Shown: positions 1 to 5,154 of the stretch, in pieces
Layout: every line of letters starts with the position of its first letter
Numbering within the stretch: the stretch's first letter is position 1
Assembly (NCBI GenBank): GCA_041164425.1
Contig: JBEAPO010000010.1
Coordinates: forward strand, 1-6,513
Direction of reading: 5' to 3'
DNA: 6,513 bases
Source of the DNA: F1-20-MAGs119 sp041164425
Lineage (GTDB): Bacteria; Actinomycetota; Acidimicrobiia; Acidimicrobiales; Ilumatobacteraceae
Made by a program: the position numbers and the translations under genes
The notes under the pieces: generated by a model
Told to the model about the DNA's origin: nothing
Seen by the model: only the letters and a program-made list of their open reading frames with translations
Database searches by the model: none

Positions 1-229
1 CAGCGAGCTGCACGAGGTGGTCAACCTGGTGTCGCACGGCGTCGAGCCCGACGACGTGATCGAGCCGGGTCCGAACTGGAAGCCACTGCATCATCACGAT
101 GCCAGTGTCGGCAGGGCACAGGCAAGGCGCCAGCGGTTGCGACACTGGAAGACCAAGGACTGGAAGCGTCGGAGTGCCTCGCGTAAGAAGCGGGCGAGCG
201 AACTCGACCAGTTGCGCAAGAGTGCCTGA
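1..229 (+). CDS. C-terminal fragment of an unrecognised basic protein (5' end outside window)
   Basis: The frame is open from base 2 to a TGA at 227-229, so 75 C-terminal residues are visible and the start lies to the left of the window. Roughly 80% of its third codon positions are G or C, which supports real coding. The visible part begins with a short ordinary segment (SELHEVVNLVSHGVEPDDV). A PNWKPLHHHDA stretch follows. From about residue 38 the tail is very rich in Arg and Lys, with two Trp-containing repeats of the kind HWKTKDWKRR, and it ends ELDQLRKSA. Such a tail could bind nucleic acid or ribosomes, but this is only inference from charge. I do not recognise the family and assign no function. 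It ends two bases before the stop codon of the acetyltransferase gene on the other strand. Confidence 0.6.
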   Translation, partial: SELHEVVNLVSHGVEPDDVIEPGPNWKPLHHHDASVGRAQARRQRLRHWKTKDWKRRSASRKKRASELDQLRKSA

Positions 230-231
230 GA

Positions 232-864
232 TCAGAGCCAGTTCGCGGCGAGTTCGTCGCGGCGGGTTGACCACTCCTCGGTCGTGAGACCGAAGCGGTA
301 GTGGTCCTCCCACTCGCCATTGATCTCGAGGAAACGTTCCGCGAGGCCTTCGTTGCGCAGGCCGATTTTTTCGACCACGCGCAGGCTGTTCGAGTTGCGT
401 GGGATGATGCAGATCTCGATGCGATGCAGGCGCAATTCCTCGAAGGCGAACTTGGCCATCACGACGACGGCTTCGGACATGTAGGCGTTCCCTGCACGTG
501 AGCGATCGATCCAATAACCGATCGTGGCGGACTGCATCGCGCCGCGAACGACGTTGTTCAGGTTGATCTCACCAGCAAATGAGTTCCCAACGAAGATCCC
601 CATCGCATACGCGTTCCCGGCGTGGCGTTCACGATCGCGCGCTGCGCATCGATTTGCAAACGCATCGCGGCTCCGCGAGGGGTCGGGGCTGTGTGGGTGG
701 CTCAGTGGTTCCCACTTCGTCAGCCACTCGCCGTTGCGGATGCGCACGTCGCTCCAGGCCTCGAAGTCGGTCGGCACCAGCGGCCGAATGAGGATCCTGC
801 GACCGTAGAGGCGGATCGGAGCGTTCGTCACAACCCCTGCAGGATGTCCACTGAATCGAGTCAT
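232..864 (-). CDS. rimJ: RimJ/RimL-type GNAT N-acetyltransferase
   Basis: This is a 210-residue GNAT-fold acetyltransferase of the RimJ/RimL type. The family transfers acetyl from acetyl-CoA to protein N-termini, classically ribosomal proteins, in the cytosol. Visible marks are the opening strand IRLYGRRILIRPLVPTDF (residues 17-34), the acetyl-CoA pyrophosphate loop RAGNAYMSEAV (123-133), HRIEICIIPRNSNSLRVVEK (148-166) and the RimJ-type ending INGEWEDHYRFGLTTEEW (181-198). The ATG at 862-864 is chosen because it overlaps the TGA of the upstream phosphatase gene in an ATGA arrangement and has a GGGG stretch at a plausible ribosome-binding distance. Longer in-frame extensions would run far into that gene. 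It is the last gene of the mocA-coxG-ppx-rimJ unit. The true substrate cannot be read from sequence; an antibiotic or small-molecule acetyltransferase is a less likely alternative. The symbol denotes the family, not proven orthology. Confidence 0.9.
   Translation of the reverse strand: MTRFSGHPAGVVTNAPIRLYGRRILIRPLVPTDFEAWSDVRIRNGEWLTKWEPLSHPHSPDPSRSRDAFANRCAARDRERHAGNAYAMGIFVGNSFAGEINLNNVVRGAMQSATIGYWIDRSRAGNAYMSEAVVVMAKFAFEELRLHRIEICIIPRNSNSLRVVEKIGLRNEGLAERFLEINGEWEDHYRFGLTTEEWSTRRDELAANWL
244..261 (+). terminator. Hairpin just downstream of the left-edge plus-strand gene, possible terminator
   Basis: CGCGGCG (244-250) can pair with CGTCGCG (255-261) around an AGTT loop, giving 7 pairs with one G-U wobble in plus-strand RNA. 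It starts 14 bases after the TGA at 227-229 and lies inside the last codons of the opposite acetyltransferase gene. In the minus-strand transcript the wobble becomes a C-A mismatch, so it would favour the plus-strand gene. No T-run follows, so it is not a canonical intrinsic terminator. Actinobacterial terminators often lack a strong U-tract. Confidence 0.3.
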
Positions 865-2279
865 GAGCCGACCCCGCGTCGTGCATCGGCGATGAGACCA
901 TCGAGGAGGTTGTGTGTCGACACGGTCAATGCATCCAGTTTCAGTCGCCGCATGATCCCGACGAGCACGCAGCAACCCCCGACGATAATGTCGGCGCGCT
1001 CCGGCGGTAGTCCCGGATTGGCGACGCGGTCGGCGAGTCGCTCGGTGGCAAGGGTACGAAAGACGTCCTCAGCTGCCTCACGGGTGAGCGTGAAGCCATG
1101 GAGCGCGCCGGCGTCGAAGTGCTGGAGTCCAATTTCGACGGCCGCCACGGTGACGATGGTGCCTGCGACGCCGACGACGCGGGAGATGTCGAGTACCTCG
1201 GGATGGTCGCGGACGAGATCGTCGATGTGGTCGGTCGCTTCACCGATTGCATTGGTCAAGTCTTCGGGACGGGGTGGGTCACTCGAAAAGTGCTGTTCGG
1301 TGAGCGTGACGGCTCCAATCGGGTAACTCGCCGCGAACCGCACTCCAGCCGAATTACCGACGATGAGCTCGGTGCTTCCGCCCCCGATGTCGATGACCAG
1401 CGTGTCGCCGTCCACGTGGTCGAGGTGTGACGTCGCTCCGAGATAGGAAAGGTGTGCCTCGCGATCTCCGCCCACGATTTCTGGCTCGACGCCGAGGATC
1501 GACCGCGCACGATCGATGAAGGCATCAGCGTTCCGCGCGCGCCGACACGCTTCGGTTGCCGTGACGATCACGCGGCGCACGGATCGACCGCGAATGACGC
1601 TCACATAATTTTCGAGCGTCGTCAGTGTCGTAGCGATTGAATCGTCGCTCAGGTTTCCCGTCGCGGCGAGATTCCTTCCGAGGCGCGTGACGGTCACGCA
1701 ACGCTCGATTTCCGTGCCGTGTTCGTCGACGATGAGCAAGTTGGTCGAGTTCGTGCCGATGTCGATCGCGGCAATTGCCTCTGCCGCATCAGTGCCGCAG
1801 ACGACATAGTCGTCGCGACTGATGCCTAGTCGCGACGCGGCCCAGGTGCCGACCGGATCGTCGCCCCCTGCGAGCCACCAACCGAGATGGGCGTGGATGC
1901 ACTTCACCCCGACGCGCGTTCCGCCGACGCCACCAGAGGGTCGAGGCCCTGCGTGGTCTGCGGGGATCTGTGCGTCGCGTTCGGTTGCGTAACGCTGGTG
2001 GGCATCGGCAATGAGGAGTGAGTCAAGGTCGGCCTCGACTTGGTTCACCGCACCCTCGGATTCAAGACGTCCGGCGAGCACGGTCTCGCGCTCTCCACAC
2101 AGCCAGTACCGCGTCGGCATTGGTGTGCCGTCGTCAAGAAGAGGTGCGTTGCGCAAGACGACGGGGTCACCGGTCTTCGTACGCACGACGACTTCGAAGC
2201 GACCTTGCGGGGTGCGGCCGAGCAGTTCGGCGATGCGAGCGCGATCGATCGAGCTCGGAGTACTAGAAAACGAGGACAC
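861..2279 (-). CDS. ppx: DUF501-Ppx/GppA fusion: exopolyphosphatase / guanosine pentaphosphate phosphatase family
   Basis: One uninterrupted frame of 472 residues carries two domains. DUF501 covers about residues 12-150, with LLGRTPQGRFEVVVR, VLRNAPLLDDGTPMPTRYWL, GPRPSGGVGGTRVGVKCIHAH and WLAGGDDPVG. A linker of about 20 residues leads to a single Ppx/GppA domain (about 170-472) of the actinkinase-like ASKHA fold. Its phosphate loops are AIDIGTNSTNLLI and LVIDIGGGSTELIVG. The putative catalytic Glu is kept in VGGDREAHLSYLGA. VVGVAGTIVTVAAV, LHGFTLT and VSTHNLLDGLI also fit. The family hydrolyses polyphosphate or the pppGpp gamma-phosphate; which one is not readable here. The small size matches actinobacterial single-module Ppx proteins and lacks the extra C-terminal domains of E. 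coli Ppx. The GTG at 2277-2279 is preferred: it overlaps coxG by 17 bases and adds little before DUF501. A TTG at 2304-2306 is an alternative. Neither has a clear Shine-Dalgarno. DUF501 has no known function. Confidence 0.9.
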   Translation of the reverse strand: MSSFSSTPSSIDRARIAELLGRTPQGRFEVVVRTKTGDPVVLRNAPLLDDGTPMPTRYWLCGERETVLAGRLESEGAVNQVEADLDSLLIADAHQRYATERDAQIPADHAGPRPSGGVGGTRVGVKCIHAHLGWWLAGGDDPVGTWAASRLGISRDDYVVCGTDAAEAIAAIDIGTNSTNLLIVDEHGTEIERCVTVTRLGRNLAATGNLSDDSIATTLTTLENYVSVIRGRSVRRVIVTATEACRRARNADAFIDRARSILGVEPEIVGGDREAHLSYLGATSHLDHVDGDTLVIDIGGGSTELIVGNSAGVRFAASYPIGAVTLTEQHFSSDPPRPEDLTNAIGEATDHIDDLVRDHPEVLDISRVVGVAGTIVTVAAVEIGLQHFDAGALHGFTLTREAAEDVFRTLATERLADRVANPGLPPERADIIVGGCCVLVGIMRRLKLDALTVSTHNLLDGLIADARRGVGS

Positions 2280-2895
2280 CGATGACGACGATGGCGATGA
2301 GCGCAACGACTACGGGAATCGCGCGCTTGAGAATCGGTGCACCGGCTGTGCCGAGCAGATCCAGTGGCGCCACCTCGGCAGATTCGATGATGCGGACCTC
2401 ATTCGTCGTCGCTTGCGGAGCGCTGACCGGAGTCGGTGCCACTGCTGGGGACGAGGCGATGAGTTGGTTGAGGTTCTCCACGAACTGGGCGAGGAGTTTG
2501 TCGCTCACGTCGGCGAGAGCACCACGACCGAATTGCGCGACCTTGCCCGAGATCGACAGGTCGGTGTTGACGACGCATCGAGTCGAATTCGAATCGACGG
2601 CAGTGAGCTCGGCGGTGATCATCGCCGACGCGTTCCCCTTGCCGGTCGTGTCGCGACCCTCGCCTTTCAGCGTCGCGGTGTGGGCTACGTCGTCACGGCT
2701 GACGAAGCTCGCCTGACCTTTGAATTGGGCGAGGATCGGTCCGACCTTGATTTTTACCTGACCCCGGTACGTCTCGCCTTCGACTTCGGTCAACTGGGCG
2801 CCAGGGAGACAGGGGGCGATGCGCTCGAGATCAGTGAGCACGCGCCACGCTTCGTCGATCGGAACGTTGACCGTGAACTCGTGATGGAGATCCAT
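2263..2895 (-). CDS. coxG: CoxG, SRPBCC-fold CO dehydrogenase accessory protein with membrane anchor
   Basis: This 210-residue protein has an SRPBCC/START-like lipid-binding domain (about 1-147), a Pro/Ala/Ser/Thr-rich linker (148-186), and one C-terminal transmembrane helix (about 192-210, IPVVVALIAIVVIGVLVF) with flanking KR. Family marks are the N-terminal HHEFTVNVPIDEAWRVLTD, CLPGAQL (29-35), GQVKIKVGPI (45-54) and QFGRGALADVSDKLLAQF (121-138). In Oligotropha CoxG tethers CO dehydrogenase to the membrane. Work on mycobacterial CoxG indicates that it carries menaquinone from the membrane to the enzyme. The anchor seen here fits that role. The start ATG at 2893-2895 shares one base with the TAA of the preceding nucleotidyltransferase (TAATG), and a purine-rich AAGAAAGAAG lies upstream. 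The gene runs 17 bases into ppx, indicating coupled translation. It could instead serve another molybdenum hydroxylase, because the large subunit is not in the window. Confidence 0.92.
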   Translation of the reverse strand: MDLHHEFTVNVPIDEAWRVLTDLERIAPCLPGAQLTEVEGETYRGQVKIKVGPILAQFKGQASFVSRDDVAHTATLKGEGRDTTGKGNASAMITAELTAVDSNSTRCVVNTDLSISGKVAQFGRGALADVSDKLLAQFVENLNQLIASSPAVAPTPVSAPQATTNEVRIIESAEVAPLDLLGTAGAPILKRAIPVVVALIAIVVIGVLVF

Positions 2896-3518
2896 TAGCG
2901 ATGCTTCTTTCTTGACGAGAGACATTCTTCGACGCGAGCGATGTCGTCACGCGTGTCAACGTCCACTGCCGACCCCGAACAGGCTACTTCTTCGACGAGT
3001 TCTGGGTGAGAGCGGAACAATCCTCGCGCACCCTCGTCTCCTGTGCGCGGGAGGTTCGGCCACAAGGCCGCATGCAGTCGAACGGGGTTTCCTCGACGCC
3101 CGTCATATGTCGCGACCGCGATCGGCGACTGTGACGCAGCAACCTCTCGCCACGCGTCTGGGGTCACGCACGGCTGATCTGCGAGTCCGACGACGACGGC
3201 TTCGGAGCCCTCGCACGCCGCAAGTCCGGCCTGCAGCGAGGTGGCCATGCCGGATTGCCAGTGTGGGTTGCCAATGAATCGTGGTGCGCCAAATCGGGCG
3301 ATCGAGGACTTGGCGTCGGTGCTGAGATCGTCAGGAAGGGCGACAGCGGTCGACCCAGTGACGACGATGAGGGGGCCGACCTGTGACTCGAGCGCTCCTT
3401 CGATGGCCCACGAGGCGACAGGGCGGCCACACACGACGACGGTCAGCTTGTGTGCATCGGTGCCGAATCGCCTCCCGGCACCCCCGGCAAGCAGGATCAG
3501 GGGCGTGGGGGATGTCAC
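2895..3518 (-). CDS. mocA: MocA/MobA-like nucleotidyltransferase (probable molybdenum cofactor cytidylyltransferase)
   Basis: This is a 207-residue Rossmann-like nucleotidyltransferase. MocA converts molybdopterin-Mo to the cytosine dinucleotide cofactor with CTP, releasing pyrophosphate, which is the form used by CO dehydrogenases and xanthine-dehydrogenase-family enzymes. Visible marks are the nucleotide loop LILLAGGAGRRFG (7-19), Lys24 in DAHKLTVVVCGRPV, NPHWQSGMATSLQAGL (84-99), GLADQPCVTPDAW (111-123) with the metal-binding Asp114, GRRGNPVRL (140-148), and the C-terminal GDEGARGLF. The LADQP form and GNPV motif are more MocA-like than MobA-like (GTP-using), but nucleotide choice is inferred from these and from the neighbours. 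The start is GTG at 3516-3518, with CTGGA immediately before it as a weak and very close ribosome-binding site. It is the first gene of the four-gene unit and diverges from the NlpC/P60 gene. The protein ends SSRKKHR and overlaps the coxG start. Confidence 0.88.
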   Translation of the reverse strand: MTSPTPLILLAGGAGRRFGTDAHKLTVVVCGRPVASWAIEGALESQVGPLIVVTGSTAVALPDDLSTDAKSSIARFGAPRFIGNPHWQSGMATSLQAGLAACEGSEAVVVGLADQPCVTPDAWREVAASQSPIAVATYDGRRGNPVRLHAALWPNLPRTGDEGARGLFRSHPELVEEVACSGSAVDVDTRDDIARVEECLSSRKKHR

Positions 3519-3609
3519 TCCAGCATCTTGCCCGAAAGAGCGGTCAATTCTGTCAAACCCTTGTCCGTGTTGGGTTTCTCAGGGTCACCGAATATTACGG
3601 TTTGATGAA

Positions 3610-3633
3610 TTACACTGTTACATACCTGACATA
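3610..3633 (+). repeat. Three short direct repeats of TKACA type, possible operator
   Basis: TTACACT (3610-3616), TTACATA (3618-3624) and TGACATA (3627-3633) are near-copies spaced 8 and 9 bases apart within the AT-rich promoter island. They overlap both the plus-strand -10 candidates and the minus-strand -35 candidate, so a bound regulator could influence both directions. Short AT-rich repeats arise easily by chance, and no regulator is identified. Confidence 0.25.
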
Positions 3634-3646
3634 TTGTTCCCGCAGC

Positions 3647-3670
3647 GCGACCTTGACCCCCCGAGGTCGC
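3647..3670 (+). other. Hairpin in the 5' leader of the NlpC/P60 gene
   Basis: GCGACCT (3647-3653) pairs perfectly with AGGTCGC (3664-3670) around a 10-base loop containing six consecutive C. It ends 22 bases before the ATG at 3693. On the plus strand it would lie in the leader if transcription starts in the AT-rich island. I do not see conserved c-di-AMP (ydaO) riboswitch sequence, which is the riboswitch often found before actinobacterial wall hydrolases. Its function is unknown. Confidence 0.35.
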
Positions 3671-3692
3671 CCCGGCAGAAACGGTCACCCCC

Positions 3693-4349
3693 ATGAACAT
3701 TCGTTCTCGTTACCCCCATACCTCCCGTCGACTCGCCGTCGTGGCGGGGTTCGTCATGGTCGGCCTTGGTCTCGTTTCCCAGCCGGCCAGCGCCACGCCG
3801 ATGCCGAGTGGACAGGAGGCTCGCATCGTCGCCGAAGCACGGGTCGCCCTCGAGGCGATCGATCGATACGCGGACCGGCGTGACCCTGACGCCTATGACC
3901 TCTACCTCGTCTTTGCCGATCGTCTCGCTGCCCGAGTCGCCGCATTCCTCGAAGTCGACGTGCGCGCGCTTCGCACCGCGTGGAAGGACTCCTCCGTGGC
4001 GCGCCAACGTGCGGTGGTGGCTGGGCTCACACAGCTCGGTGTTCCTTATCAAGAGAATTCCGAGCGACCGGGAATTGGGCTCGACTGCTCAGGGCTCACG
4101 CGCTTTGCATGGAAGTCGAGCGGCGTCGCACTGCCACGCGGTTCGACCCTGCAATACGACGTGTCATCACGTGTGAGCGTGGATGAAGCACAGCCTGGCG
4201 ATCTCGTGTGGCGACCTGGGCACGTTGCGCTCTATCTCGGCATCGAGACCGCAATCATCCAGGCCCCGCGCACCGGTCGCAGTGTCGAGTTACACCTGAT
4301 GGATGACCGAATCTGGTCCTGGTCGCGGATCGCCAATCCGCTCGTGTAG
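3693..4349 (+). CDS. Secreted NlpC/P60-family peptidoglycan endopeptidase
   Basis: The 218-residue protein starts with a Sec signal peptide: basic residues to RR at 12-13, a hydrophobic core LAVVAGFVMVGLGLV (14-28), and a likely cut after PASA (34). A helical, charged segment (about 38-100) may be a short coiled region. The C-terminal NlpC/P60 domain (about 106-218) has the catalytic Cys132 in GLDCSGLTRFAW, then LPRGSTLQY, QPGDLVW, His177 in GHVALYLG, and Gln190 in IIQAPRTG at the third polar position, where His is commonest. The family cleaves D-gamma-glutamyl-diamino acid bonds in peptidoglycan stem peptides, outside the membrane. The ATG at 3693 is chosen because it gives the complete signal peptide; the ribosome-binding site is weak (AGAAACGG). 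It sits alone on the plus strand inside the molybdenum-hydroxylase genes and abuts the xdhC stop codon with no gap. I see no functional link to its neighbours. Confidence 0.92.
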   Translation: MNIRSRYPHTSRRLAVVAGFVMVGLGLVSQPASATPMPSGQEARIVAEARVALEAIDRYADRRDPDAYDLYLVFADRLAARVAAFLEVDVRALRTAWKDSSVARQRAVVAGLTQLGVPYQENSERPGIGLDCSGLTRFAWKSSGVALPRGSTLQYDVSSRVSVDEAQPGDLVWRPGHVALYLGIETAIIQAPRTGRSVELHLMDDRIWSWSRIANPLV

Positions 4350-5153
4350 TTATTTGTGAATCGGCCCGGTGCCGTCGCGCAGCGACGGTGCGAGCCGACC
4401 CGTGCGTCGTGCGATGATCTCGCCACAAATCGAGATCGCGGTTTCTTCGGGAGTGCGTGCGCCGAGATCGAGTCCGATCGGCGACATCAGTCGTGTGAGG
4501 TCGGCAGTGTCGGTCACGCCGACTTCAGCGAGCCGTTCCAGACGCTTGGCGTGTGTCTTTCGACTACCCATGACACCGATGTAACCCACGTTCGTGCCCA
4601 ATGCGCCTTGCACCGCCGGCACGTCGAACTTCGAGTCGTGGGTGAGGATACAGACTGCGTCACGAGAGCCGAGCTGGTGCCCGCGTTCGGAGAACAGCGG
4701 AGCAGGCCACGACACGAGCACCTCGTCTGCCATCGGGAAGCGTCGGCGCGTGGCGAAGACTTCGCGCGCATCACAGACCACCACGTGGTAACCGAGCACC
4801 TTTGCGACTTTGGCGAGCGCGGCCGTGAAGTCGACCGCGCCAAAGATCCACATCGTCGGGGGTGGCGAGGAGACGTCGACGAAGACCCGCACGGTCGGGG
4901 TGTCAACTAAGTCCTCCGGGGTCGTCTGGCCCTGTGGTCCGTAGTGGCGCACGCTCGTTCGACCCGCTTCGATTTCGCCTTCGGCATCGCGCACGACCAC
5001 GCGATCCAGTTCGGGTTCGCCGAGCGTTCCGAGCGGCTGGTTTCCGGGGGAGAGCAGCAGCATCGAGCCGATGTTCGGCCCATCGATGACGGTGACGAGC
5101 GCGGTTGGCACGTTGGCGCGCACGCGTTCGGCGTAGATGGAGTACAGGTCCAT
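4350..5153 (-). CDS. XdhC-family protein with C-terminal Rossmann domain (molybdenum cofactor handling)
   Basis: This 267-residue protein carries the second part of XdhC. The N-terminal 90 residues (from MDLYSIYAERVRANVPTALV) resemble the middle of full-length XdhC. The Rossmann domain (about 100-250) opens MWIFGAVDFTAALAKVAKVLGY, with GAVDF in place of the GAGH loop of proteobacterial XdhC. It continues with DAREVFATRRRFPMADEVL, LTHDSKFDVPAV, YIGVMGSRKTHAKRL and SPIGLDLGARTPEETAIS. Family members bind the molybdenum cofactor, keep it for sulfuration and pass it to xanthine- or CO-dehydrogenase-type enzymes in the cytosol. The ATG at 5151-5153 is separated by one base from the TGA of the XdhC N-domain gene, so the pair is probably co-translated; an upstream start would overlap that gene by over 50 bases. 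No clear Shine-Dalgarno is visible. Its TAA abuts the TAG of the convergent NlpC/P60 gene. Confidence 0.9.
   Translation of the reverse strand: MDLYSIYAERVRANVPTALVTVIDGPNIGSMLLLSPGNQPLGTLGEPELDRVVVRDAEGEIEAGRTSVRHYGPQGQTTPEDLVDTPTVRVFVDVSSPPPTMWIFGAVDFTAALAKVAKVLGYHVVVCDAREVFATRRRFPMADEVLVSWPAPLFSERGHQLGSRDAVCILTHDSKFDVPAVQGALGTNVGYIGVMGSRKTHAKRLERLAEVGVTDTADLTRLMSPIGLDLGARTPEETAISICGEIIARRTGRLAPSLRDGTGPIHK
4369..4391. terminator. Strong hairpin at the NlpC/P60-xdhC tail-to-tail junction, possible terminator
   Basis: CCGTCGC (4372-4378) pairs perfectly with GCGACGG (4382-4388) over a three-base GCA loop. In plus-strand RNA two G-U pairs and one G-C pair extend it to 10 pairs. It begins 20 bases after the NlpC/P60 stop and lies within the final codons of the opposite xdhC gene (SLRDG region). 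No T-run follows on either strand. Since the two stop codons abut, any terminator must lie inside coding sequence. This is the best candidate, mainly for the plus-strand transcript. Confidence 0.4.
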
Positions 5154-5154
5154 G

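Larger units (their letters stand above)
3519..3692. promoter_or_regulatory. Divergent promoter region between mocA and the NlpC/P60 gene
   Basis: This 174-base region is the only sizeable intergenic space and lies between divergent starts, so it should hold both promoters. Bases 3590-3639 are only about 32% GC against a G/C-rich background. For the minus strand, a possible -10 TAATAT (plus-strand 3592-3597) sits 18 bases from a -35-like GTAACA (3616-3621). For the plus strand, TACACT (3611-3616) or CATATT (3630-3635) could be a -10, but no good -35 is at standard distance. GGTCACC occurs at 3583-3589 and again at 3683-3689. The exact transcription starts cannot be assigned. Confidence 0.5.

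Noticed and set aside
865..975. Longer N-terminus for the acetyltransferase, starting up to base 975
   Set aside because: The extra 37 residues lie out of frame within the ppx coding region and do not resemble the family. The ATG at 862-864 forms an ATGA overlap with the ppx stop and fits the family length.
2281..2300. GATGACGACGATGG-like low-complexity repeat
   Set aside because: It is the codon pattern for the Ile/Val-rich transmembrane helix of CoxG on the opposite strand, not an independent repeat.
2011..2898. Long plus-strand open frame opposite coxG and ppx
   Set aside because: It is antisense to two genes with clear domain motifs, has no recognisable domain, and is explained by codon bias in G/C-rich genes.
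2896..2925. Longer CoxG start adding MSLVKKEASL
   Set aside because: These codons lie within the mocA C-terminus. The ATG at 2893-2895 is a TAATG junction with a purine-rich sequence ahead and matches the family N-terminus.
3519..3692. c-di-AMP (ydaO-type) riboswitch ahead of the NlpC/P60 gene
   Set aside because: The intergenic region is short and I could not find the conserved riboswitch segments; only a simple hairpin is present.
3515..3700. A 61-codon minus-strand frame across the divergent intergenic region, with its TGA overlapping the mocA GTG start and a CQVC motif
   Set aside because: It crosses the AT-rich promoter island, has weak G/C bias at third positions unlike the neighbours, has no recognisable domain, and overlaps the start of the NlpC/P60 gene. 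The GTGA overlap is the only point in favour.
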